Part shown: positions 1 to 7,412 of the stretch, one piece after another
Numbering within the stretch: position 1 is the stretch's first letter
Layout: every line of letters starts with the position of its first letter
Source: Gnetum montanum
Lineage: Eukaryota; Streptophyta; Gnetopsida; Gnetales; Gnetaceae
Assembly (NCBI GenBank): GCA_015680685.1
Contig: MNCI01023900.1
Location: 1 to 23,349 of the forward strand
Reading direction: 5' to 3'
Length of the DNA stretch: 23,349 bases
The notes under the pieces: model-generated
Database searches by the model: none
What the model was told of the DNA's origin: nothing
What the model saw: the letters and a program-made list of their open reading frames with translations, nothing else
Program-made: the position numbers and the translations under genes

Positions 1-144
1 CATAATTTTTCCAACTCTTAACTACTTCCTTAAGCTTAGGATTCAACATCCTCTATGGTTGGAGTCATGGCTTAACAGTTGGATTTGTATATATCTAATG
101 TTAAAAAATTCAAGGATCAATGTTTGTTATTTTGTCATAAGACC
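1..144. other. Flanking DNA outside LTR copy 1
   Basis: AT-rich sequence with no recognisable gene. Homology to LTR copy 3 begins at base 145, so this is presumably host or older repeat DNA next to element A's 3' LTR. The last five bases (agacc) are the expected place for a target-site duplication, but I find no convincing match beyond the other LTR. Confidence 0.5.
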
Positions 145-1083
145 TGTAACGACGGAAAATATCGGCAGCTAGAAAATACCAAACAAAATCCCGCGTACAC
201 AGTTTTAACCACGGATCCGTGTGAGGGCGATGCTGGAAAAACAAATCCGCGGCGCCCTGAACGGTCTTGTTGATCAGACAGGGACTTACTAGTCAGTAAA
301 CCGATGGAGATAATGAATATCTCGTGGAACGATCTGATTCGAGGAATCGCAAAATGAGGGGAAAAACAACGTAGATGAATTGTAATGATGATAACGCTAA
401 ACACGATAAGAGGAGGCTAATATAAGAGAAACGCGTAGTCTCAAGATCTACGCTTTGACTTGAAAAATGTATATTTTGTATATCACATCACACTGGGGAG
501 GCCCCGATTACTAGATGTAAAGCAAGCACAAAACAACAAGAGAACTGTCCAAATGGAAGTTCGGTCTACCTCGTGGGCCAAAGCTGGGATGCAAGGAAGG
601 TCAAGCTCTGACGTATATCGATCAACTGTTTCTGACCAATAGAGCCTGCGAACCGTGCAAAATGATCCCACGATCTTGGATCTGCTTCTTTCACCTTAGG
701 AAGTTTCTATTTAGGACCTCCAAATGGTCGCTGATGGAGAAAGCTGTGTTGCCAATGCTCAAAGCAAACTGTGCTTTCTTTCTGCCAGAAGGTGATGTTG
801 TCAACGATTGCCAAAGTACTGCTCTCTGTATCTTTGCTCAAAAGTGATAAGTGCTCTCGTGCTCAGAAAATGCCTTTGCTTCTTTTATTTGCCAAAAAAA
901 ACCTGTATCTTTGTCAACTGGGGTATTTATAGGCTGCGACGTCCTGTGGAAAAGGCGCAACCCTGATGACGTGTGTCCTGAATGTTTCGGGTACTATTGG
1001 CTTGACCATTTTTGTGTCAAACTTCATGACTATGCACAATACACTCATTTGCGTATTGTGTGTGTAAAGAATAGATGCACGTT
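145..1083 (-). repeat. LTR copy 1 of element A (3' LTR, U3 missing)
   Basis: Direct repeat of 10,399-11,335. It starts with TGTAACGACG on the plus strand, so the LTR on the minus strand ends ...CGTCGTTACA. It has the same orientation as the 5' LTR, as expected for a 3' LTR. It carries the minus-strand TATAAATA box (924-931) and AATAAA (884-889), then stops abruptly at the N at 1,084, before U3. Counted by eye it differs from the inverted copy at 1,802-2,481 by about six transitions in about 680 bases, and from the 5' LTR at about 40 positions. The short ORFs in it occur in all copies on both strands and are not treated as genes. Confidence 0.85.
924..931 (-). promoter_or_regulatory. TATA box in LTR copy 1
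   Basis: TATAAATA on the minus strand, at the same place as in the other two LTR copies, followed about 35 bases downstream by AATAAA. This fixes the transcription direction of the LTR as minus. Confidence 0.6.
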
Positions 1084-1084
1084 N
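1084..1084. other. Single N, probable contig join
   Basis: One undetermined base. LTR homology of copy 1 ends at the base before it; the following DNA does not match the LTR. Together with the N at 2,482 it bounds a block of 1,397 bases. Confidence 0.8.
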
Positions 1085-1359
1085 GGCTTCGCAAACTCAT
1101 CTAGCTGGTTCTTTGCCTAACCAGTTAGGTGCACTGTGTCTGATGTCTTTTGGCAAAGATATGCTGGGCCAATCATCAGGATTGGCGGCTCTGCCCTCAT
1201 GCTCCAGCTTCTTCTTCACAGCCCAATCGCTCTATCTCGCATCAAACGACGCTCATTTCGACAACCTCGCCTCTTGTTTGCGTGAGCAATGGTGTCCTCT
1301 GTTTTCTTCTGTGGTTGCAGGTTACTTGCTTCAAGGATGTGGTTCGAAGGTGCGTCCAT
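1085..1359 (-). pseudogene. Possible first exon of the antisense gene of element A (broken)
   Basis: On the minus strand an ATG at 1,359 opens a frame beginning MDAPSNHILEASNLQPQKK and continuing through a basic stretch (KRR, RRLMRDR). After an apparent one-base shift another frame runs on with VKKKLEHEGRAANPDDW, then WPSISLPKDIRHSAPNW, to a TGA near the N at 1,084. The composition looks coding, but the frame holds extra stops. No domain is recognised. If the N-bounded block is inverted, as the LTR orientation suggests, this sequence would be on the same strand as the broken gene at 2,991-5,781 and just upstream of it, and could be its N-terminal exon with a nuclear-localisation-like basic region. 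That link is inference; an unrelated gene fragment is the alternative. Confidence 0.35.
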
Positions 1360-1577
1360 CTAAGCGGTGAAGAACAACAACGTTTTGAGATGGCTACACA
1401 AGTTTGCCCGACCACTTAGAGCTGCATGCCTATACCTCTTGTAATCCTACCCTTAGCTCTTCTTTCATTTCATCCCTACCACCCGCTTCCTGTACGCAAG
1501 AGCTACATACCCAAGCATCCATTTTCCGCATTCGCACTAGCAGAGATATCGTAGAAGTGATGCACCATGCTCCTTTT
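1360..1577. other. Unassigned DNA between possible exon and LTR copy 2
   Basis: No homology seen to other parts of the window. If the block is inverted, this would be the interval between the antisense gene's start and U3 of the 3' LTR, where a polypurine tract is expected. I do not see a convincing one. Confidence 0.4.
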
Positions 1578-1955
1578 GCAAAGTCTAAGAAAGTGTGGTT
1601 GCTCATCATACACTCATCACGCAACGTAGCGTATCACAGCGTATTGCGTTGCCGAGCTAGACATCGTTTACGCTTCATTATGCGCGGTTGCGTAAGCGAG
1701 CGTAAAACAGCTTGAATCCATTGTTTTCATGTCACGTTACGCTTGTGCATGCAACGCAGTGTGAATGAGCGTAATATAACCCAAAGACAGTTGAAACATG
1801 TCTAACGTGCATCTATTCTTTACACACACAATACGCAAATGAGCGTATTGTGCATAGTCATGAAGTTTGACACAAAAATGGTCAAGCCAATAGTACCCGA
1901 AACATTCGGGACACACGTCATCAGGGTTGCACCTTTTCCACAGGACGTCGCAGCC

Positions 1956-1963
1956 TATAAATA
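1956..1963 (+). promoter_or_regulatory. TATA box in LTR copy 2
   Basis: TATAAATA on the plus strand inside LTR copy 2, in the same context as in the other copies. Confidence 0.6.
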
Positions 1964-1997
1964 CCCCAGTTGACAAAGATACAGGTTTTTTTTGGCA

Positions 1998-2003
1998 AAT
2001 AAA
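1998..2003 (+). terminator. AATAAA polyadenylation signal in LTR copy 2
   Basis: AATAAA lies about 35 bases after the TATA box, so it would fall just inside a short R region. This is the usual way an LTR can end transcripts in the 3' copy. Matching signals lie at 884-889 and 11,138-11,143 on the minus strand. Confidence 0.4.
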
Positions 2004-2481
2004 AGAAGCAAAGGCATTTTCTGAGCACGAGAGCACTTATCACTTTTGAGCAAAGATACAGAGAGCAGTACTTTGGCAATCGTTGACAACATCACCTTCT
2101 GGCAGAAAGAAAGCACAGTTTGCTTTGAGCATTGGCAACACAGCTTTCTCCATCAGCGACCATTTGGAGGTCCTAAATAGAAACTTCCTAAGGTGAAAGA
2201 AGCAGATCCAAGATCGTGGGATCATTTTGCACGGTTCGCAGGCTCTATTGGTCAGAAACAGTTGATCGATATACGTCAGAGCTTGACCTTCCTTGCATCC
2301 CAGCTTTGGCCCACGAGGTAGACCGAACTTCCATTTGGACAGTTCTCTTGTTGTTTTGTGCTTGCTTTACATCCAATAATCGGGGCCTCCCCAGTGTGAT
2401 GTGATATACAAAATATACATTTTTCAAGTCAAAGCGTAGATCTTGAGACTACGCATTTCTCTTATATTAGCCTCCTCTTAT

Positions 2482-2482
2482 N
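2482..2482. other. Single N, probable contig join
   Basis: Undetermined base exactly where the inverted LTR copy stops matching; six bases further begins the integrase stop codon (minus strand). Confidence 0.8.
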
Positions 2483-2488
2483 ATGCTG

Positions 2489-2818
2489 CTAAATGTAATA
2501 CCACTTCAGATATATATGATTTACAGGGTTCGGTAATTCATTACCATTGATGTCTGTCAATTTGAATGCTCCATTGTTGTATGCATCAACCACCAAGAAA
2601 GGGCCCTCCCAGTTTGCAGAGAACTTGCCTACTGGTTCGCGCACGGCCTTGAGAACTAGATCTCCTTTCTTGATCAGGCGTTGCTGAAGGTTGTGATGAT
2701 TCTTCTGTCTCTGTTTGTCTTGATACCTTTCAATCGTGTCAAGAGCCTGTATCCGCTTATCTTCTACTGAATCCAGATCCGCGATTTGAGACTCGGTGTG
2801 TTGCACGATGACAGGACC
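2489..2818 (-). pseudogene. Integrase C-terminal fragment (Ty3/gypsy)
   Basis: An open stretch of about 105 codons matches the end of plant Ty3/gypsy integrases: a helical segment (LDTIERYQDKQRQKN), then KKGDLVLKAV, GKFSANWEGPFLV, GAFKLTDINGNELP and a terminal NHIYLKWYY. This is the GPY/F-type module that follows the catalytic core and helps bind DNA. The zinc-binding HHCC part and the D,D-35-E core are absent: upstream on this strand are stops and then the antisense gene. The short fragment is strikingly free of stops compared with gag. It would lie at the 3' end of element A's internal region, just before the 3' LTR, the normal place for the end of pol. It cannot be active alone. Confidence 0.85.
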
Positions 2819-2990
2819 TTAGATCCGCCCCTTACCGTTGAGGACATGCAGAGGAACCTTCTGCCATTTCCCTTGTCATTTGGACCTGGTGAGGCTGTTG
2901 TATAGTTGATTATTGCGTAATATAGTTGTAAATTGTGAGCGTTGCGTAATAATGTTTGAGTTTGATTTGTGTTTTACGCTGTTCAGTCAG
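2819..2990. other. Spacer between integrase fragment and antisense gene
   Basis: Contains a degraded upstream extension of the integrase region, then an AT-rich stretch with two GCGTAA words, ending in a splice-acceptor-like tract (tttacgctgttcagtcag). It may be the end of an intron of the plus-strand gene. Confidence 0.35.
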
Positions 2991-4026
2991 GGAATCCCGG
3001 GAGATTACCCTTACGATTTCCGGCCGCGAGGCGAGCACCGTCCTTTTCCGCTACAGCGACATCAAGGACGCACAGTGCTAGCTCGGCCACTCAGCGGCCC
3101 CAGTCGTGGTGACCACCAAGATCCAAGCAGCAGGGCTAATGCATCTGTTTTTAGCTGCAACTCCTGATGTCCTCGCCAGTGAAATGCTAACCCTGGTCAA
3201 CTCCTTCAACGAAAAGGCAAAGCATTTTTGCACGCGCGTACATAATGTACGCATAAGCTTTAACATTGACGCTCAACACTTCGCGGACCTATTTGGCATT
3301 CCCTTGGATAGCCTTCCCATAAGTGAGAAGGAGAAGAGAAGCCTTGACTTCCAGGAGTGGTTGAAGGAGTGGGTAAGGGTCCCGAAAGAAACTAAAGGGT
3401 TTCCTTGCGAAAGATTCCAGATGGACATTGCCAAGACACTTTATCCCCTTTTTCAGGCCCAGAGTTTCCCCAAAACTCTCTCGCAAGGGAAGTTCTTTTT
3501 GTAGAACAGACCCATATTATGTGAGAGGTTCTGGAGGAGGGGACCCAGTTCAATTGGGCAAGCTATTTCTCTAAGGGGCTGCGCAACGAGATGATCAAGC
3601 TGCACAAGAAGCTTGAGTCTCGTTTTAATGTGCATTACGCCTTCTTCATAGCTTGCCTCCGGCGGTTTGCTGAGTTTCTGGTCATCCAAAGGAATGGGGT
3701 CTGGGTACAGCAAGATCGAGACCAGCTATCCAAACCCTGGATTACCCATATCCTCAGCACTACCCTTGGGCAGGATCCACTGGAAGGGATCGGGGAGTCA
3801 CTGTCTATAACAACCAAGGGTTTGGCAGCACCCCAAGTGCGAGGCCTCGACAGCATAGGCGGGATAATGCCTACTTACACCAGCAATGCCTCGCGAGGGA
3901 AATGCTTGGCGGAGGAAATCGTGGAACCTGCAGCTCGACGTAAAAGGCTCCATATAGTCGAGGCCCTTGGGAGTGATGCAGGCCAAACTGTGACGGTCAA
4001 AGTTCAGCGGAGTAAGCCTCCGCCTG

Positions 4027-4118
4027 GTAAGCGTGAAGGAATTGTATTATGCAATGTTTGTTTAGATGGTTTGGAATGATATACTAAGGTACTGTGGCAT
4101 GACCAGTAAAAATTACAG
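4027..4118 (+). other. Intron in antisense gene (92 bp)
   Basis: Donor CCTG/gtaagcg and acceptor aattacag. Splicing joins G to AG, keeping the frame into LTPEIGAV. Phase 1. Confidence 0.75.
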
Positions 4119-4334
4119 AGCAGTTGACCCCTGAAATAGGGGCAGTAATACTAAGTCATGGGGAGGGGGCCTCAATTTTGGAAGAAGAGGCCCCAGCTGT
4201 TAGCGTGAGCCATGCGCAGGCTCTGGTACAAGAGGAGGCGCTGGCTACTGGAACCAGCAACGCACAGACTCAAGTGCATGAAGAGGAAAAGGAGGCGAAA
4301 GATGTTGGCGAAGTTGCCACTGTCACTGGTAGAG

Positions 4335-4404
4335 GTAATGAGTGTGTTAGCGAGTTTGCAGGATTCTATTAATAGATGGAGTTTCTAACTGGATTACACT
4401 ACAG
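4335..4404 (+). other. Intron in antisense gene (70 bp)
   Basis: Donor AGAG/gtaatg (an alternative GT at 4,329 has the same phase) and acceptor ttacactacag. Splicing restores the frame into EGDVSTSITVSRAWRDF. Phase 1. Contains in-frame stops if retained. Confidence 0.75.
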
Positions 4405-4533
4405 GGGAAGGGGATGTATCCACGTCTATCACTGTGAGCAGAGCGTGGAGAGACTTCCCTCACAAATTTGCCTTCATGAAAGGCGTTGTCAGTGACATGA
4501 TCGAGCGCCTGGAGCGTGTCGAACCTGGAGCTG

Positions 4534-4610
4534 GTGCGTTATGGTTGTAGTGAGTTTGTGATATTACATAGTGGTAATGTGTCACCAACATTGATGGTTG
4601 TTTCTGTTAG
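4534..4610 (+). other. Intron in antisense gene (77 bp)
   Basis: Donor GCTG/gtgcgt and acceptor gtttctgttag. Splicing keeps the frame from RVEPGAG into ARLRWDPMEP. Phase 1. Confidence 0.75.
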
Positions 4611-5424
4611 GAGCTCGCCTCCGATGGGATCCCATGGAGCCCATTGATTTGGACACAGTGAAACCACCATCCGATGAAGCAGCCGTGCCACGTCACATTT
4701 ATGAGAAGATGCGTAAATGTGCGTTACGCTCGACACACTCCTTATGGGAAAGTAGGGGTGTAAATGAAAGCCTATGGAAAAGGCTGCAGAGGTCAGAGCA
4801 GAGGGTTGAGTCTCTAACTAAATAGGTCGGAGACTTAAGATCACGGTGCGACTTCCTACAAGCGCGAGCGATAGGGGATGAAGACTGGCGTACCATTGTT
4901 GTCGATTACTCCCGTTATTGGACGGCCATCAAAAATAGCGTACAGACCAGTCGGGCGTTGGTAGAGCAGCGGATGCAGATAGAACTCCTAGATCAGAAAA
5001 GCCAGGATTGGAGGGACTATTGCGCGAGCGTGCAAGAGTGGGGGCAGAAGGAGAAGGACCACAAGCATTTGTACAAGTGAGAAAGCATCGCTTATCGGAA
5101 ACTTTATCATGATTCTGTCGTCAAAGCCCAATCCTTGGAAGTCTTCCTCAATGTCATCAGAGCATCCGAAGCCTATAAGAAGTTTGAAGAGCAGGTGACT
5201 GTAAGTGCATCTCCGGAAAGGGAGATGACTCTCCCTGGGGGTCAAAGGACAGTCCCTACGTTCTTTCCTGATCCGCCCCTCTGGACTAGCATGGAGAAAG
5301 GGAAAGTGAAGGCTGGAGCTGCCTTGGGAGAGGATGTGTGGCCAGATCTAACGGAGGAAGAGATTATGAAGCACCTGTGGGCTGGCCTGGACAAGCTTCC
5401 CTTTGCTGCGGAAGCAGGGCCATC

Positions 5425-5514
5425 GTAAGTAAGCTTCTGCATGACTAAATCTAAATTCTCTAATTTTTTTATCAAGGCTTGCGTTGCTAATATGTTTTCT
5501 TCTTTTGTATCTAG
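5425..5514 (+). other. Intron in antisense gene (90 bp), phase mismatch
   Basis: Strong donor gtaagtaag and an acceptor after a T-rich tract (ttcttcttttgtatctag). The boundaries look real, but the exon before ends with two bases of a codon, while the acidic last exon (PEEDREGEP...) needs a full codon. A small indel near the boundary is the simplest explanation. Confidence 0.6.
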
Positions 5515-5781
5515 GTGCCAGAAGAGGATAGAGAAGGTGAGCCAGCCAAGGAGTTAGCAGAGGAAGTAGCAGGAGTAGAAGAAGAAGCACAGGAAGAGGA
5601 AGAGCGCAGCTATGAAGAGCGTCCTCCCGTGGAGCTAGTGCTGGAACGAGGACCTCATGAAGAGGAAATCCTTCCTGAAAGAATAATTCCCAGGGACAAT
5701 GGCCCACTAGAGGACGATCCACTAGGGCTTGATCCGAACCTAAGAGACACTGGCGACAACGACAGTATAGGAAATGCGTAA

Positions 5782-5981
5782 TTGTGGTTTGCGCATAGTT
5801 TCATTGATGGTGAAGTGAAGTATTATTTTATGAATGACTGAAAAGAAGCATTATAAGACCTGGTGGATGTTTTAAATGTCAATTATTTTGTCTTTTTTGA
5901 CTTTGATGCTCTTATCTGCACAGCGTGAACGTAATTGTTAAGGATGGCGTCTAAGTTATGATGATAGAATGTAGTGGCTAT
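5782..5981. other. Noncoding DNA after the antisense gene
   Basis: AT-rich, no gene recognised. It would hold the 3' untranslated region of the plus-strand gene; no clear AATAAA is seen. Confidence 0.35.
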
Positions 5982-6190
5982 TTTAAGGTCATCGCAGGCC
6001 ATCATATGATTCTGCGTAAACTAGTGAATAGTTTACGGCCCTTGCGGGCTGCGCCTGCATAATCAAGAGTGAATAGTCATAGCGTGCAATCCTGTGTAAC
6101 TAGTTTAAGGCCGTTGCAGGCCAAAGCGTAATACGCATAAGTGACAATGATATACAATTCTGTGTAACTAGTTTAAGGCCGTTGCGGGCC
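5982..6190. repeat. GGCC-rich short repeat array after protease (element A)
   Basis: Four copies of a motif of about 20 bp: 5,982-6,000, 6,031-6,050, 6,103-6,122 and 6,171-6,190, with consensus GTTTAAGGCCGTTGCGGGCC. The last two are parts of a longer unit with a 68-bp period that also includes TGTGTAACTA before and AAAGCGTAA after. A related array follows the protease of element D (20,915-20,991). Variable tandem repeats in untranslated regions are known for Tat-lineage elements. Confidence 0.75.
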
Positions 6191-6374
6191 AAAGCGTAAC
6201 TACGTGATATAGAAAGCGTAAATAATATGAGTACAGTAAATTGAATAACATAAGAAATGACAAACGTAAACTTCGAAAGCGACTGTAACGTGAAAATGTA
6301 CGAAACAAAAGAAATGGCTAAGTACAAGCCACGATAATTTGCCAAAACATGATAAAATACGCAAGGATCATCGT

Positions 6375-7412
6375 TCAACCATTGATACGCAATTGTCTCT
6401 TGATGGCCTTTACGTTGAGTGTTGTGTAAGGGCGAGGAGGCTTATGATTTGACTCCTCTACGCTGCCATCCAGAAATGGCAGGTCAGCCCAAGCTAGACC
6501 GTCATCATTGCTGTCAATTTGTTGAGGGATTTGGAGACGGGTTTGATCATCAGTCGTTTCTATCTTTGAACCCCATTCTTCTTCAATGTTATTGACGGTT
6601 GTGGGGGTGACTTCGTCACCACATATTACAACATCCCCTCCGGCATAGGAAAGGTGTATCTCTTGGTGTATCGGTGATGAAACTGCCCTCAGCTGGGCTA
6701 ACCACGACCTCCCCAAGATCAGGTTGAACCCTGGCATCTCCTTGACGACTAAGAAAGTGGCCTCTATTGGGAATTGATCCCCCTCCACAAACTCAATACG
6801 CACTATCCCCTTAACTTGAACCCATGCCCCGTTGAACGATTTTACGCAAGCCGTCGTTGTGGGCGTGATCTGGTCGACCAGACCCAGCCTATCCACGATG
6901 GAATAGGGAATGACGTTGGTAGCTGCGCCATCGTCTACATGCACCCTCCGGATCTAGTATTGACCAACCCGGATGATGATTAACATAGGTTCAGTTGTGA
7001 CCTGACCTTTCTCAGGATCATCTTTGATAGACTCGTCGTGGAAGGTCAGCGAGGTAGGCGTAGGTTGCTCAGCTTCGGAAGGAAACATGACAGCATGTAT
7101 CGCTTCCTCCTCCATTAACAAGCATTCATCCACTGATATGGATGTCAGCATGCGAACCATAGCCTCATGGTGCTCTCGAGACGTCATAAGTAGGTCATAA
7201 AGGCTCAGGGTTGTGTTCTTTTGTTTGAGAGCCTGTTTAACTTGCGTAAATGCATCGAGGAGGTCCTTCTCTCCGCCAGGTTGTTTATCCCCCTTGTCCT
7301 CTTCCATTCGGCCCAAGAGACGAATCTCCCGAGGTAGAGCGGTGTCGGTCAGGGGGGTGTTCTTTTTCTTGCCAAGAGAAGGCGATTGCATTTCTGCACC
7401 TTTATCCTGCCC
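6375..7412 (-). pseudogene. Protease part of the gag-protease frame (element A)
   Basis: Same reading frame as the gag C-terminal part, separated by TAG codons at 7,413-7,415 and 6,954-6,956. The linker contains LLMTSREHHEAMVRMLTS. The retropepsin core follows: HVDDGAATNVIPYSIV with the active-site triplet at 6,927-6,935, then GFNLILGRSWLAQL (about 6,705-6,735) and VSSPIHQEIHL. Aspartic proteases of this family work as dimers and cut the Gag(-Pol) polyprotein. Here the usual D-S/T-G triplet is D-D-G, as in element D. The frame ends with LNVKAIKRQLRING and TGA at 6,375-6,377, and no reverse transcriptase follows. The equivalent ending is visible in element D, so it looks ancestral rather than a private truncation. 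Confidence 0.8.

Larger units (their letters stand above)
1578..2481 (+). repeat. LTR copy 2 of element A (inverted; U5 end missing)
   Basis: Reverse complement of LTR copy 3 from 11,567 down to about 10,664. It reads U3 to U5 on the plus strand, opposite to copies 1 and 3 and to the integrase fragment beside it. U3 is present, with repeated GCGTAA-type words, a TATAAATA box (1,956-1,963) and AATAAA (1,998-2,003). Homology stops exactly at the N at 2,482, about 260 bases short of the U5 end. Copies 1 and 2 overlap for about 675 bases and are almost identical, so they may be two assembled versions of one LTR. Homology with the 5' LTR ends at 1,578, which may be the U3 boundary (TGCAAAG...). 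Confidence 0.85.
2991..5781 (+). pseudogene. Broken multi-exon gene carried antisense in element A
   Basis: A plus-strand gene opposite to the retroelement. Proposed exons: 2,991-4,026, 4,119-4,334, 4,405-4,533, 4,611-5,424 and 5,515-5,781 (TAA). The first three introns (69-92 bp, GT-AG) all join in phase 1, which random sequence would rarely give. Recognisable pieces are VRISFNIDAQHFADLFGIPL (near 3,250) and GTQFNWASYFSKGLRNEM (near 3,550). Their pattern resembles the 'putative plant transposon protein' domain found in extra ORFs of plant LTR elements, but this is by eye only. The middle has acidic linkers and helix-rich segments; the C-terminus is Glu-rich and probably coiled coil. Damage: TAG 3,079, a frameshift near 3,470, TGA 3,522, TAG 4,823, TGA 5,078, and a one-base phase mismatch at the last intron. 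The first exon may lie beyond the N at 2,482. Function unknown. Confidence 0.75.

Noticed and set aside
460-671. Short ORFs (about 60 codons) on both strands within each LTR copy
   Set aside because: They recur because the LTR recurs, are open on both strands at once, lie in U5 and resemble no known protein.
851-1120. ORF running across the N at 1,084
   Set aside because: Crosses an undetermined base at a probable contig join; it is LTR sequence fused to unrelated DNA.
1085-1577. Polypurine tract before the 3' LTR
   Set aside because: Searched in both orientations of the block; only short mixed purine runs, and the bases next to the presumed U3 edge are pyrimidine-rich on the sense strand.
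2806-6374. Reverse transcriptase or RNase H of element A
   Set aside because: No frame on the minus strand shows the expected conserved motifs; the space is filled by the plus-strand spliced gene and the repeat array.
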